52,293 bases of DNA, from the NCBI RefSeq assembly GCF_001899645.1, contig NZ_MKVV01000104.1, forward strand, positions 1 to 52,293. The letters run 5' to 3'. Each line of letters begins with the position of its first letter. The stretch's first letter is position 1. The notes under the pieces are model-generated. The model saw nothing but the letters and a program-made list of their open reading frames with translations, ran no database searches and was not told where the DNA came from. Below, in pieces: positions 17,190 through 24,651 of this stretch. Origin of the DNA: Pseudonocardia sp. 73-21 (GTDB lineage: Bacteria; Actinomycetota; Actinomycetes; Mycobacteriales; Pseudonocardiaceae). The translations under genes were made by a program, and so were the position numbers.

Positions 17190-19165
17190 CCGCCGGCCCG
17201 TCGCGGCGGCCCGCCGTCGTCCGGTTCCGGGCCGCGGCACCCTGGTTGGTGGCGGTGGCCGTCGTCACGGGGGGGCTGCTGGGCCTGTTCGCTCCCTCGG
17301 TCGGTGTGCTCTACGGGCTGCCCGACCTCGGGCCGCTGGTCGATGCCGGGCTCCCGGCGGCGCGCGTCGTCGCGATCGGCTCGCTCGTGGTCGTGCTCGC
17401 ATGTCTGCTGCGTGCCGCCGTGCTGTCACCCGGCGATCCGCACGGCACCGTCTCGCCCGAGGGCTTCGCCGGCGTACAGGCCGCGCGCACGTGGGCGCTG
17501 CTGTTGTTCGCCGCGTCCTCGGCGGTGGTGGTGCTGACCGTCGCCGAGACCACGGGTGAGCCGGTCGGCCGCCTCCTGACCAGGCCGGCGGCGCTCGGCG
17601 TCGGGATCGCCGAGTTGCAGCAGGCCGCCGGGTGGGCGATCACGGCGCTGCTGGGCCTTGCGATCGCGGTGATCGCGACGTTCGCGCTCACCTGGCGCAG
17701 CGCGACCGGGCTGCTGGTGCTGGCGTGCGCGGCGATCGTGCCGGTCACCCTGACGGCATCGACCAACGCCGAGCGGTCCCACGACCTCGCGGGTGACTCG
17801 GTCACCCTGCACGTCGTGGCCGCCGTGGTGTGGCTGGGCAGCTCCGTCGCGGTCGTGGCGCACCTGCTGCGCCGCGACGACCCGGACGGGACGGTGCTGC
17901 GCCGGCACGGGCGGATCGCCACGGTGGCGCTGGTGGTCGTCGGGGCCTCCGGTATCGAGTCGGCTGCGCTCGCGCTGCGACCGGCCGACCTGTTCACGAG
18001 CGCGTACGGCCTGGTGGTCGTGGCGGGCGCGCTGCTGCTCGCCGGGCTGGTGGTCGCCGGCGGCCGTCTGCGGGCCGTGGCGGCCCGGGGCCGGGCCACC
18101 GCCCTGCGCCTCACCGTTCTCGAGCTCGTGCTGCTCGGTGCCGGTGCGGCGACGGGCACCGGGCTCATGCGGCTGCTGCCCCCGGCCGACGCCGACTACG
18201 TCACGAGCCGGCTGGTCTACCTCATCGGCTACGACCTGCCCCCGCACCTCACGGCGGCCGACCTGGTGCTGCGCTGGCGTCCCGACCTGATCTTCGGACC
18301 GCTCGCGGTCGTCGGGGCGCTCGGCTACCTCGCCGGGCTGGCCCGGTTGCGGCGCAGCGGCCGCTCGTGGCCGGCCCGGCGGACCGCGGCGTGGATGTCG
18401 GGCTGCGTGGTGCTGCTCGTCGCCACGTCGTCGGGGATCGGCACCTATGCGCCTGCGGTGTTCAGCGTGCACATGGTGCAGCACATGCTGCTCGCCACGC
18501 TGGTGCCCGTGCTGCTCGTCCTGGGCCACGGCGTGACGCTCGTGCTGCTCGTCTTCGGCGACGAGGCGGCGCGCCGGTGGCTGAGCCTGCTCGACTCCCC
18601 GGCCGTCCGGCTCGCCCGGCACCCGGCCGTGGCGTGGACGGCGGTGGCGGCCACGCTGTTCGGTCTCTACCCGACGGGCGTCTTCGACGCGATCCTGCAG
18701 CAGCACTGGGCGCACCTAGCCATGGACTCGGCCTTCCTGGGCACCGGGCTGATGTTGTTCTGGCCGGTCCTGGGGCACAGCGTGGCCGGACGGGGGCTCC
18801 CGGCGGTCGGCCGGATCGTCATGATCTTCGCGGTGATGGGCCTGCACGCCGGTTTCTCCGCGTGGCTGCTCAGCAGCGCGACGCCGGTGGGGGAGACGTT
18901 CTACGCCTCGCTGCGGCTGCCATATGCCACGGACCTGCTCGCCGACCAGCGCCTCGGCGCGGTGCTCGCGTGGCTCATCGGTGAGCTGCCTGTCGTGATC
19001 GCGGTGGTCGCCCTGGTGACCCGGTGGGGCCGCGCGGACCGTACGTCGCCCGCGCCCGGAGCGTGGGCCGGACCGGCCGTCGAGGACGAGTCCGGCTACC
19101 CGGCGCTCGCCGCCGTCGGGCCGGCCGTGACCGCAGGGAGCTATCGCAAGGTGTTCGGCAGGTGA
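17186..19165 (+). CDS. CopD-CtaG fusion: copper resistance/cytochrome oxidase assembly protein
   Basis: 659 residues starting at ATG 17186, overlapping the copA TGA by 4 bp. The first half has about eight hydrophobic segments and matches the CopD-type domain (for example LHVVAAVVWLGSSVAVVAHL). The second half, from about residue 375, is a CtaG domain with FSVHMVQHMLLATLVPVLLV and the later HWAHLAMDSAFLGTGLMLFW. Fusions of this kind are known in actinobacteria and are thought to handle copper at or across the membrane for cytochrome oxidase. Coupling to CopA suggests balanced copper export and supply. Confidence 0.87.
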   Translation: MTAGPSRRPAVVRFRAAAPWLVAVAVVTGGLLGLFAPSVGVLYGLPDLGPLVDAGLPAARVVAIGSLVVVLACLLRAAVLSPGDPHGTVSPEGFAGVQAARTWALLLFAASSAVVVLTVAETTGEPVGRLLTRPAALGVGIAELQQAAGWAITALLGLAIAVIATFALTWRSATGLLVLACAAIVPVTLTASTNAERSHDLAGDSVTLHVVAAVVWLGSSVAVVAHLLRRDDPDGTVLRRHGRIATVALVVVGASGIESAALALRPADLFTSAYGLVVVAGALLLAGLVVAGGRLRAVAARGRATALRLTVLELVLLGAGAATGTGLMRLLPPADADYVTSRLVYLIGYDLPPHLTAADLVLRWRPDLIFGPLAVVGALGYLAGLARLRRSGRSWPARRTAAWMSGCVVLLVATSSGIGTYAPAVFSVHMVQHMLLATLVPVLLVLGHGVTLVLLVFGDEAARRWLSLLDSPAVRLARHPAVAWTAVAATLFGLYPTGVFDAILQQHWAHLAMDSAFLGTGLMLFWPVLGHSVAGRGLPAVGRIVMIFAVMGLHAGFSAWLLSSATPVGETFYASLRLPYATDLLADQRLGAVLAWLIGELPVVIAVVALVTRWGRADRTSPAPGAWAGPAVEDESGYPALAAVGPAVTAGSYRKVFGR

Positions 19166-19248
19166 TCGGCCGGCGCCCTCGGGCACTCTGTGGGAGCGTT
19201 CGCGCGGACCGTGCCGAGAGGTACGGCGCAGACAGGAGGACAGGGCAC

Positions 19249-19581
19249 GTGGATCCCGACACCCGTCGGCTCACCGGGATCGAGCGGCGCCTCGTGGCGG
19301 ACGACCCGCAGCTCGGCGAGGCGTTCGTGCTCTGGCACCAGCGGTGCAGCGCCACGGGCCCGCCGGACGGGGATCTGGTCCCCGGCTGGGTACTCGCCGT
19401 CGTTCTCCTCGTCCTGCCCGCGTGGGTGGTGGGCGGGACCGCACTGGTCCTCGTCGCCGGCCTGGGGGTCGTGTGGCTCGTGTTCGCCCTGGCTGCGGAC
19501 GACCCGACCGGCCCACCTCCTCCGGACGACGAGGGACCCGATCCGCGATGGGCCACGTATCCGTCGGGATGGTGGACGTGA
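19249..19581 (+). CDS. DUF3040-like membrane protein
   Basis: 110 residues. It opens with LTGIERRLVADDPQLGEAF, the usual start of DUF3040 proteins (LSExErRLLxexerxLxxddP), then two hydrophobic helices (GWVLAVVLLVLPAWVVGGTA and LVLVAGLGVVWLVFAL) and an acidic, proline-rich tail. Function is unknown. The start is GTG 19249, with AGGAGG at 19234-19239, 9 bp upstream. Its stop overlaps the start of the response-regulator gene, so it is the first gene of a DUF3040-regulator-kinase-lipoprotein operon. Confidence 0.75.
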   Translation: MDPDTRRLTGIERRLVADDPQLGEAFVLWHQRCSATGPPDGDLVPGWVLAVVLLVLPAWVVGGTALVLVAGLGVVWLVFALAADDPTGPPPPDDEGPDPRWATYPSGWWT

Positions 19582-20318
19582 CCAGCCCGCTTCCCCGCCC
19601 GTCGACCATGGGGCGGGGGAACGCCGAGGTACGCGCCCGGCTGCTCATGGTCGAGGACGACGAGCGGATCCGGCTCGCCCTGGGCCTCGCACTCGCGGAC
19701 GAGGGCTGCGATGTCGTGGAGGCGGCCTCCGGGGAGGAGGCCCTGCACCTGCTGGCCACGACGGAGGTCGACGTCGTACTCCTGGATCTCATGCTGCCGG
19801 GGATCGACGGCCTGGAGGTCTGCCGGAGACTGCGGGGCCAGGGCGAGCTGCCGATCATCATCGTCTCGGCCCGGACCGACACCTCCGATGTCATCGCCGG
19901 TCTGGAGGCCGGCGCCGACGACTACGTGACGAAGCCGTTGATGGCCAGCGAGCTCGCGGCCCGCATCCGGGCGCTGTTGCGTCGCCGTCATCCGGCGTCC
20001 ACGCAGCCGCGGCCCGTGATCCGGGTCGGGGAGGTCGAGATCTACCCGGCGGAGGAGGCCGTTCTCCGCGGGGGTGCCCCCGTCCACCTGACCCGCACGG
20101 AGTTCGGGCTCCTGATGGAGCTGGCGATGGCGGAGGGCCGGGTGGTCACCCGTGAGGAGCTGCTGCGGCGGGTGTGGGGGTATGACTACTTCGGCGACAC
20201 CCGGCTGCTCGACGTCCACATCCGTAGGCTGCGGCGGAAGGTGGAACGCGATCCCGACAACCCCACGTGCGTACTGACGGTGCGCGGTCGTGGCTACAAG
20301 GCCGGCGGGCTCGCATGA
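19578..20318 (+). CDS. MtrA-like OmpR-family response regulator
   Basis: 246 residues from GTG 19578, which overlaps the previous stop (GTGA); ATG 19608 is an alternative. The receiver domain (about residues 20-135) has the acidic pair VEDDE, the phospho-acceptor Asp in VVLLDLMLPGIDG, Ser in VSARTDTSDV and the conserved Lys in DDYVTKPL. The winged-helix domain has LTRTEFGLLMELA and ends TVRGRGYKAGG. The segments ARTDTSDVIAGLEAGADDY and PDNPTCVLTVRGRGYKAG resemble MtrA closely. MtrA-type regulators control cell-wall and osmotic-stress genes and bind tandem half-sites. It is the best candidate in the window to bind the CTGACGA repeats. Confidence 0.9.
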   Translation: MTSPLPRPSTMGRGNAEVRARLLMVEDDERIRLALGLALADEGCDVVEAASGEEALHLLATTEVDVVLLDLMLPGIDGLEVCRRLRGQGELPIIIVSARTDTSDVIAGLEAGADDYVTKPLMASELAARIRALLRRRHPASTQPRPVIRVGEVEIYPAEEAVLRGGAPVHLTRTEFGLLMELAMAEGRVVTREELLRRVWGYDYFGDTRLLDVHIRRLRRKVERDPDNPTCVLTVRGRGYKAGGLA

Positions 20319-20324
20319 GGAACG

Positions 20325-21698
20325 GTGACGAGGGTGCGGATCACGAGGCTTTCGCTGCGCTGGCGGGTGGCGGTCGCCTTCGGGCTGGGATCGCTGATGA
20401 TCACCGGGATCTTCGCCGTCGTCACCTGGAACCTCGCGTCCGGGTACATGCTGCGGCAGCGTGAGATGAGCGCGACGGCCCAGGCCGAGGTGAACGTCCG
20501 CCTCGTCGACAGTGCACTGCATCAGGGCTCGGGCGGTCTGGGCGACCTGCTCACCGGCCTGACCACCGACTCCGACTCCAGTGTCCTCCTGGAGCGCACG
20601 CAGGGCTGGCTGACCAGCGGACGGCAGATCGACCCCGCCAGACTGCCCACACCACTCCTGGCGCTCGGTGAGCAGGGGGTTCCCGCGCGCCAGCGGCTGG
20701 TCGTCGAGGGAGTGCCCGTCCTCGCCGTCACGCTGCCGGTGTCGAGTGACCGCAGCACCTACGTCGAGCTGTTCCCCCTCACGCAGATCGACCGCGCGTT
20801 CCGCTACATCAGCGCCGTCCTCATCGGGGGCGTGGCCGCCAGCACGTTGCTCGGGATCGCCATCGGCCTGTGGACCAGCAAGCGGGCGCTGCGGCCCCTC
20901 ACCGAACTGACCCGGGCGGCCTCCCGCGTGGCGGGCGGCGACCTGCAGGCCCGCCTACCGGCCCAGGACGATCCGGATCTCGCTCGGATGGCCACGACGT
21001 TCAACCGGACCGTGGAAGAGCTCGAGGACCGAGTCCGCCAGGACGCCCGTTTCGCGGGCGATGTGAGCCACGAGCTCCGGTCCCCGCTCACGACCATGGC
21101 CAATGCAGCTGCGGTGCTGCACCGGCGCCGCGACGAGATGACCGGCACCGCCGGCCGGGCGGTGGAGCTGCTCCTGGCGGAGGTCACCCGCTTCCAGCGC
21201 ATGGTCGTCGATCTGCTGGAGATCTCGCGCGACCACCAGATCGACGACGCCGCGGTGGAGACGGTCGATCTCGGTGAGCTGGTCGACCACGTCACGCGTG
21301 TGCGTCTGCACCCGTGCCCGGTCGTCGAGATCGACGGTGCCGCGCCCGCCGTGCAGGGCGACCGCCGACGGCTGGACCGCGTCGTCGCGAACCTGCTCGA
21401 CAACGCGGAGAAGTACGCCGGCGGGCCGGTCCGGGTGGCGGTGCTCCGCTCCACGGCCGGAGCCCGCATCGAGGTGGACGACGCGGGCCCCGGGATACCG
21501 CCCGAGCTGCGCAGGCAGGTCTTCGAGCGGTTCGCCCGCGGGGTCCGGGCCGGCCGGCGGGGTGATGACGCCGGTAGTGGACTGGGGCTGGCCCTGGTCA
21601 CCCAGCACGTCGCACGGCACGGCGGGTCGGCGTGGGTCGAGGATCGCCCCGGTGGGGGGGCACGCTTCGTCGTGGAGCTGCCGGTGGGGGCGCCGTGA
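20325..21698 (+). CDS. MtrB-like sensor histidine kinase
   Basis: 457 residues. TM1 (about 13-37) and TM2 (about 160-185) enclose an exported sensor domain of about 120 residues. A HAMP domain follows (RPLTELTRAASRVAGGDLQA). The H-box is AGDVSHELRSPLTTMANAAA, the N-box NLLDNAEKYAGG, the G1 box DDAGPGIPPE and the G2 box GSGLGLALV, so all kinase motifs are intact. The dimerisation region resembles MtrB (LLAEVTRFQRMVVDLLEISR). It starts 6 bp after the regulator gene, at GTG 20325 or GTG 20334, and its stop overlaps the lipoprotein start. Confidence 0.9.
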   Translation: MTRVRITRLSLRWRVAVAFGLGSLMITGIFAVVTWNLASGYMLRQREMSATAQAEVNVRLVDSALHQGSGGLGDLLTGLTTDSDSSVLLERTQGWLTSGRQIDPARLPTPLLALGEQGVPARQRLVVEGVPVLAVTLPVSSDRSTYVELFPLTQIDRAFRYISAVLIGGVAASTLLGIAIGLWTSKRALRPLTELTRAASRVAGGDLQARLPAQDDPDLARMATTFNRTVEELEDRVRQDARFAGDVSHELRSPLTTMANAAAVLHRRRDEMTGTAGRAVELLLAEVTRFQRMVVDLLEISRDHQIDDAAVETVDLGELVDHVTRVRLHPCPVVEIDGAAPAVQGDRRRLDRVVANLLDNAEKYAGGPVRVAVLRSTAGARIEVDDAGPGIPPELRRQVFERFARGVRAGRRGDDAGSGLGLALVTQHVARHGGSAWVEDRPGGGARFVVELPVGAP

Positions 21699-21913
21699 GG
21701 GCGTCGGCTCTGGTGCAGGGTCTGGCGGCACTCGGGCTCGCGGTGGGTCTGGCGGGCTGTGGCGTGGAGTCGCAGTCGGCGCCCGTGCCGCTGACCGGGG
21801 TGCCCACCCCGGGGATGGCGACGCCCACCGTCACTCAGCGGCCCACGACCCCGGCCCCGACCCCTACCCCGACCGGGAGTACTCCGACACCGAGGGTGCC
21901 GCCGCCGTCATGA
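21695..21913 (+). CDS. Small Pro/Thr-rich lipoprotein in the two-component operon
   Basis: 72 residues from GTG 21695, overlapping the kinase TGA (GTGA). The signal sequence LAALGLAVGLAGC ends in a lipobox, so the mature protein would be lipid-anchored at Cys. The rest is dominated by Pro and Thr (TPAPTPTPTGSTPTPRVPP), an extended cell-wall-spanning type of sequence without a folded domain. Its place after an MtrA/MtrB-like pair recalls MtrAB-LpqB, but LpqB is about 580 residues with a propeller, so this is not LpqB. It may be an accessory of the sensor. Confidence 0.72.
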   Translation: MRASALVQGLAALGLAVGLAGCGVESQSAPVPLTGVPTPGMATPTVTQRPTTPAPTPTPTGSTPTPRVPPPS

Positions 21914-22175
21914 CGTCGGTGCGGCCCCGCTCCCGGGGGCGAGTGCAGCCTGGCAGCTCGCGTCGAGCCGGTCGATGAGGTTCGAGCAGCTCGTCGGTCG
22001 CCGTGGTGGTGGCGCCGTCGGCCAGGTCCGGCCGCGACGGTGGGCGCCGCTGCCGCGGACACCGCCGCATGCGGCCTGGCGATGACGGCCGGGGCGATGG
22101 GGACCGTCACGGCGATGGCGCCGCCGAGCAGCGCGCGCCGGCCAGGCCGTCGACCCACCGCACCGGCTTCGCGTG
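21908..22175 (-). pseudogene. Remnant of an anchored helical protein (paralogue of the gene at 26346)
   Basis: Read leftward, the N-terminal part gives VRWVDGLAG, then after a slip LLGGAIAVTVPIAPAVIARP. The C-terminal part gives LIDRLDASCQAALAPGSGA and stops at 21908. These match the intact protein at 26346-26867 (IRWTDRLIG, a helix ending LARP, then LTDTLDARCQAALVPTG and a PTS end). The roughly 80-residue helical middle is missing and the frame shifts at least twice. It is a decayed copy with both ends kept, and it overlaps the lipoprotein 3' end. Confidence 0.6.
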
Positions 22176-22265
22176 TCGGGTCGGGTCGGGTCGCCGGTCG
22201 CGTCGGAGGAGGCTCACATCCTGCCCATCGGTGCTCGCCGCACCCCGGTCAGCCGGTCGGCGAGA

Positions 22266-22283
22266 TCGTCAGATGGTCGTCAG
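22266..22283. promoter_or_regulatory. CTGACGA direct repeat (site 5)
   Basis: Reads TCGTCAGATGGTCGTCAG, perfect half-sites 11 bp apart, 88 bp before the permease start and 60 bp before a TACC-N6-GGTA element. This promoter therefore carries two different predicted operators. Confidence 0.6.
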
Positions 22284-22342
22284 GCGGGCCGTGACCAGAC
22301 CTCCGATGTGACGTCTGGGGTTGTCGAGCGTAGACCTCGCTA

Positions 22343-22356
22343 TACCCCCCTAGGTA
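22343..22356. promoter_or_regulatory. TACC-N6-GGTA element, predicted CsoR/CstR operator
   Basis: TACCCCCCTAGGTA lies 15 bp before the permease ATG (22372). The outline (TACC, six bases rich in C/G, GGTA) is that of CsoR/CstR-family operators and matches elements at 24449 and 41703 in this window. Confidence 0.55.
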
Positions 22357-22371
22357 GTGAGGTGAGTTCCG

Positions 22372-23523
22372 ATGGATGCCGTTGGTCATGCGCTGCGCCT
22401 GACCGGATCGATGACGTGGGAGATCCTCTGGGCACTCATCCTCGGCTTCGCGCTGTCGGCGGTGGTGCAGGCGGTGGTGCGACGGTCGGCGATCGTGCGG
22501 TTGCTGGGTGACGACCGGCCACGCACCCTCGCGTTGGCCGCCGGGCTGGGGGCGGCGTCCTCGTCATGCTCGTACGCCGCGGTGGCGCTGGCCCGCTCGT
22601 TGTTCCGCAAGGGCGCGGACTTCACCGCGGCCATGGCGTTCGAGATCGCCTCGACCAACCTGGTGATCGAGCTGGGGGTGATCCTCGCGCTGCTGATGGG
22701 CTGGCAGTTCACCGTCGCCGAGTTCGTCGGTGGGCCGGTCATGATCGTGGCGCTCGCGGTGCTGTTCCGGCTGTTCCTGCGCCGGCGGCTCCTCGACGCC
22801 GCGCGCGCGGAGGCCGACAAGGGGCTCGCGGGGTCGATGGAGGGCCACGCCGCGATGGACATGTCGGTCCAGGGCGGCGGACCTCTGCTGCGGCGGTTGT
22901 TCTCACCGGAGGCGTTCACGTCGGTGTCGCATGTGTTCGTGATGGAGTGGGCGGCCATCTGGAAGGACCTGGTTGCCGGCCTGGTCATCGCCGGCGCCAT
23001 CGGCGCGTGGGTGCCCGACGCCTTCTGGCAGAGCATCTTCCTCACCGATCACCCCGCCGCAGCCGCGGCGTGGGGGCCCATCGTCGGGCCGCTGGTCGCG
23101 GTGATCAGCTTCGTGTGCTCGATCGGGAACGTGCCGCTGGCCGTGGTGCTGTGGACCGGGGGGATCAGTTTCGGCGGGGTGGTGGCGTTCATCTTCGCCG
23201 ACCTGATCATCGTCCCGGTGCTGAACATCTACCGGCGCTACTACGGTCTGAAGATGGCGCTGTTCCTCGGGGCGTCGTTCTCTCTCACGGCGGCGATCGC
23301 CGGCTACGTCGTGGAGCTGCTGTTCGGCGGCCTCGGGCTGGTGCCCGACCGGGCGGGCGCGCACCTGCCCGACGAGGGCATCTCCTGGAACTACACGACG
23401 TGGCTCAACATCGTGTTCCTGGTGCTGGCCGTGGCGCTGGTGGTGCGGTTCGTGCGCTCGGGCGGAGTGCCGATGCTGCGGATGATGGGCGGCAATCCCG
23501 ACGGGGAGCACCATCGGCACTGA
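22372..23523 (+). CDS. Permease of the DUF318 (ArsP-like) type
   Basis: 383 residues, about eight to ten membrane helices. Family blocks are AAGLGAASSSCSYAAVALAR and SFVCSIGNVPLAVVLW, each with a membrane-embedded Cys, around a central hydrophilic loop rich in charged residues, and the C-terminus ends HHRH. Members include exporters of organoarsenicals and uncharacterised permeases near metal or sulfur genes. The TACC-N6-GGTA operator in its promoter suggests induction by copper or reactive sulfur. It starts at ATG 22372 and ends before a 140-bp gap. The cargo cannot be told from sequence. Confidence 0.8.
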   Translation: MDAVGHALRLTGSMTWEILWALILGFALSAVVQAVVRRSAIVRLLGDDRPRTLALAAGLGAASSSCSYAAVALARSLFRKGADFTAAMAFEIASTNLVIELGVILALLMGWQFTVAEFVGGPVMIVALAVLFRLFLRRRLLDAARAEADKGLAGSMEGHAAMDMSVQGGGPLLRRLFSPEAFTSVSHVFVMEWAAIWKDLVAGLVIAGAIGAWVPDAFWQSIFLTDHPAAAAAWGPIVGPLVAVISFVCSIGNVPLAVVLWTGGISFGGVVAFIFADLIIVPVLNIYRRYYGLKMALFLGASFSLTAAIAGYVVELLFGGLGLVPDRAGAHLPDEGISWNYTTWLNIVFLVLAVALVVRFVRSGGVPMLRMMGGNPDGEHHRH

Positions 23524-23663
23524 CCCGCGTGTGATCCGCCGCGGATGGTCGACTCGAACCGTCGACGACGAGGAGGCCGGGCGGATGTTTCCTCACCACC
23601 GTGGCGTGAAGCTCCTACCTGCGCCTGACCGCTGACCCGCAGCTCGCTCCGGCTTCGCGCTGG

Positions 23664-24284
23664 TCACGGCAGCGCCCGTGGGCGCAGTGCCGCATGTGCT
23701 TCCCGGACGGCGTAGTAGACGATCACGAGGCCGGCCAGGGGGTCGGCCCACCACCAGCCCAGGACGGCGTTGAGGATGAGGCCGACCAGCACCGACCCGG
23801 CGAGGAACGCGTCGACGAGGGTGACCCGGCCCTCCGCGAGGAGAACCGGGTTGCCCAGAGCCGTGCCGGTGCGGGTCTTGGCCGATGCCAGCGCCAGCAT
23901 CACCACGAAAGTCGCCGCGGTCCAGGTGATACCGGCCGGGGAGGGAGCCGGCCGGGTACCGGCAGCGAGGACGACCGCGACCTGCACGACCAGGTAGACC
24001 ACCAACAGCACGAAGCAGGCCCCGATCAGCCGGGTCGCCCGGTGCTGTCGTCGCGGGTCGGCGGTGTCGGCGAGCTGCCAGAGCACCACGGTGGAGGCGC
24101 CGATCTCGATCAGCGAGTCGAGCCCGAAGCCGGCGGCCGCAACCGAACCCGCGGCGACCGCGGCGACGGCGAGAACGGCGACGCCCACCACGTTCCAGCC
24201 CAGGGTCGTGTACTCCAGCGCGCGGCCCCGCCGAACGAGGCGCGGGTGGTCGGGGGCTGTGCTCACCACGGCAGTGTCACCCAT
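23664..24284 (-). CDS. Cation diffusion facilitator-type membrane protein (short form)
   Basis: 206 residues with six predicted membrane helices. The first helices contain GSVAAAGFGLDSLIEIGAST, corresponding to the metal-binding GxDSxxE region of CDF transporters, and GRVTLVDAFLAGSVLVGLIL in helix 5 supplies another Asp. The C-terminal cytoplasmic metal-sensing domain of full-length CDF proteins (about 300 residues) is absent, as in many actinobacterial short members. It could export Zn, Co or another divalent cation. The start is ATG 24284; the open frame upstream is the csoR remnant and a GAGAGG repeat, not part of this gene. Confidence 0.77.
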   Translation of the reverse strand: MGDTAVVSTAPDHPRLVRRGRALEYTTLGWNVVGVAVLAVAAVAAGSVAAAGFGLDSLIEIGASTVVLWQLADTADPRRQHRATRLIGACFVLLVVYLVVQVAVVLAAGTRPAPSPAGITWTAATFVVMLALASAKTRTGTALGNPVLLAEGRVTLVDAFLAGSVLVGLILNAVLGWWWADPLAGLVIVYYAVREAHAALRPRALP

Positions 24285-24333
24285 GACCACCTTCGTGCTG
24301 CGGTGAGGCCCGTCGGTCAGACGTCGGCCAGGG

Positions 24334-24357
24334 GAGAGGGAGAGGGAGAGGGAGAGG
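24334..24357. repeat. Hexanucleotide tandem repeat (GAGAGG)4
   Basis: Four exact copies of GAGAGG. On the minus strand they encode alternating Leu-Ser, just after the csoR remnant's EKLVLSL end, where the intact gene has EKLFLSLA and a stop. The original LSL codons probably expanded by slippage. Confidence 0.85.
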
Positions 24358-24420
24358 ACGAGCTTCTCCACGGACGACATCGTCCTCGGTCGTCAATGCC
24401 CGCTCCTCGTCCGAGGATGC
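24340..24420 (-). pseudogene. csoR/cstR-type repressor remnant, middle deleted
   Basis: Read leftward: ASSDEERALTTEDDVV, then with a frame change VEKLVLSL. The intact repressor at 41388-41693 has ASPEEERALKIEDDVV at its N-terminus and MEKLFLSLA at its C-terminus, so the remnant keeps both ends and has lost about 65 residues, including both sensing cysteines and the DNA-binding helices. The predicted operators at 24418 and 24449 survive beside it. It once must have been a second repressor divergent from the Cys-rich gene. Confidence 0.75.
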
Positions 24421-24431
24421 CCCTGGGGGTA
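24418..24431. promoter_or_regulatory. Degenerate TACC-N6-GGTA element
   Basis: TGCCCCTGGGGGTA has one mismatch to TACC-N6-GGTA and a G/C-tract core as in classic CsoR-family sites. It lies between the csoR remnant and the stronger site at 24449. Confidence 0.4.
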
Positions 24432-24448
24432 TGCTTCCCTGTATGCCG

Positions 24449-24466
24449 GATACCCAACAGGGTATC
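24449..24466. promoter_or_regulatory. TACC-N6-GGTA palindrome, predicted CsoR/CstR operator
   Basis: GATACCCAACAGGGTATC is a perfect 7+4+7 palindrome, 20 bp before the ATG of the Cys-rich small protein. It shares GATACC...GGTATC with the operator at 41703, so the intact repressor encoded there may regulate this promoter in trans. Confidence 0.6.
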
Positions 24467-24486
24467 GGTCGACTTCGGAGGTTCAC

Positions 24487-24651
24487 ATGTGTCAGCGGGC
24501 GACGTGCCGGACGTGCGGCAAGGCCACCTACCGCGGGTGCGGGCAGCACGTCGAGCAGGTCCTGGCCGGGGTCCCGGCGGCACAGCGCTGCAGCTGTGCA
24601 CCGGCGTCGAGCTCGGGTGGTGGGTGGCGTCGGCTGTTCCGTCGCGCCTGA
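24487..24651 (+). CDS. Small Cys-rich (CxxC) protein
   Basis: 54 residues: MCQRATCRTCGKATYRGCGQ, then HVEQVLAGVPAAQRCSC and a basic tail. Seven cysteines, including TCRTCGKxTxxGCG and RCSC, suggest one zinc-ribbon-like or metal/sulfur-binding knuckle. I recall short actinobacterial proteins with the same CKTCGKxTWxGCGxHV pattern but no assigned function. The start is ATG 24487 with CGGAGG at 24476-24481, and the palindrome at 24449 sits in the promoter. The last 15 residues are Ser/Gly/Arg-rich and diverge from what I remember of the family. Confidence 0.72.
   Translation: MCQRATCRTCGKATYRGCGQHVEQVLAGVPAAQRCSCAPASSSGGGWRRLFRRA

Noticed and set aside
24301..24332. A possible sixth CTGACGA-type repeat before the CDF gene (TCGGTCAG...CGGCCAG)
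   Set aside because: Both half-sites have mismatches in the core and the spacing differs from 11 bp.
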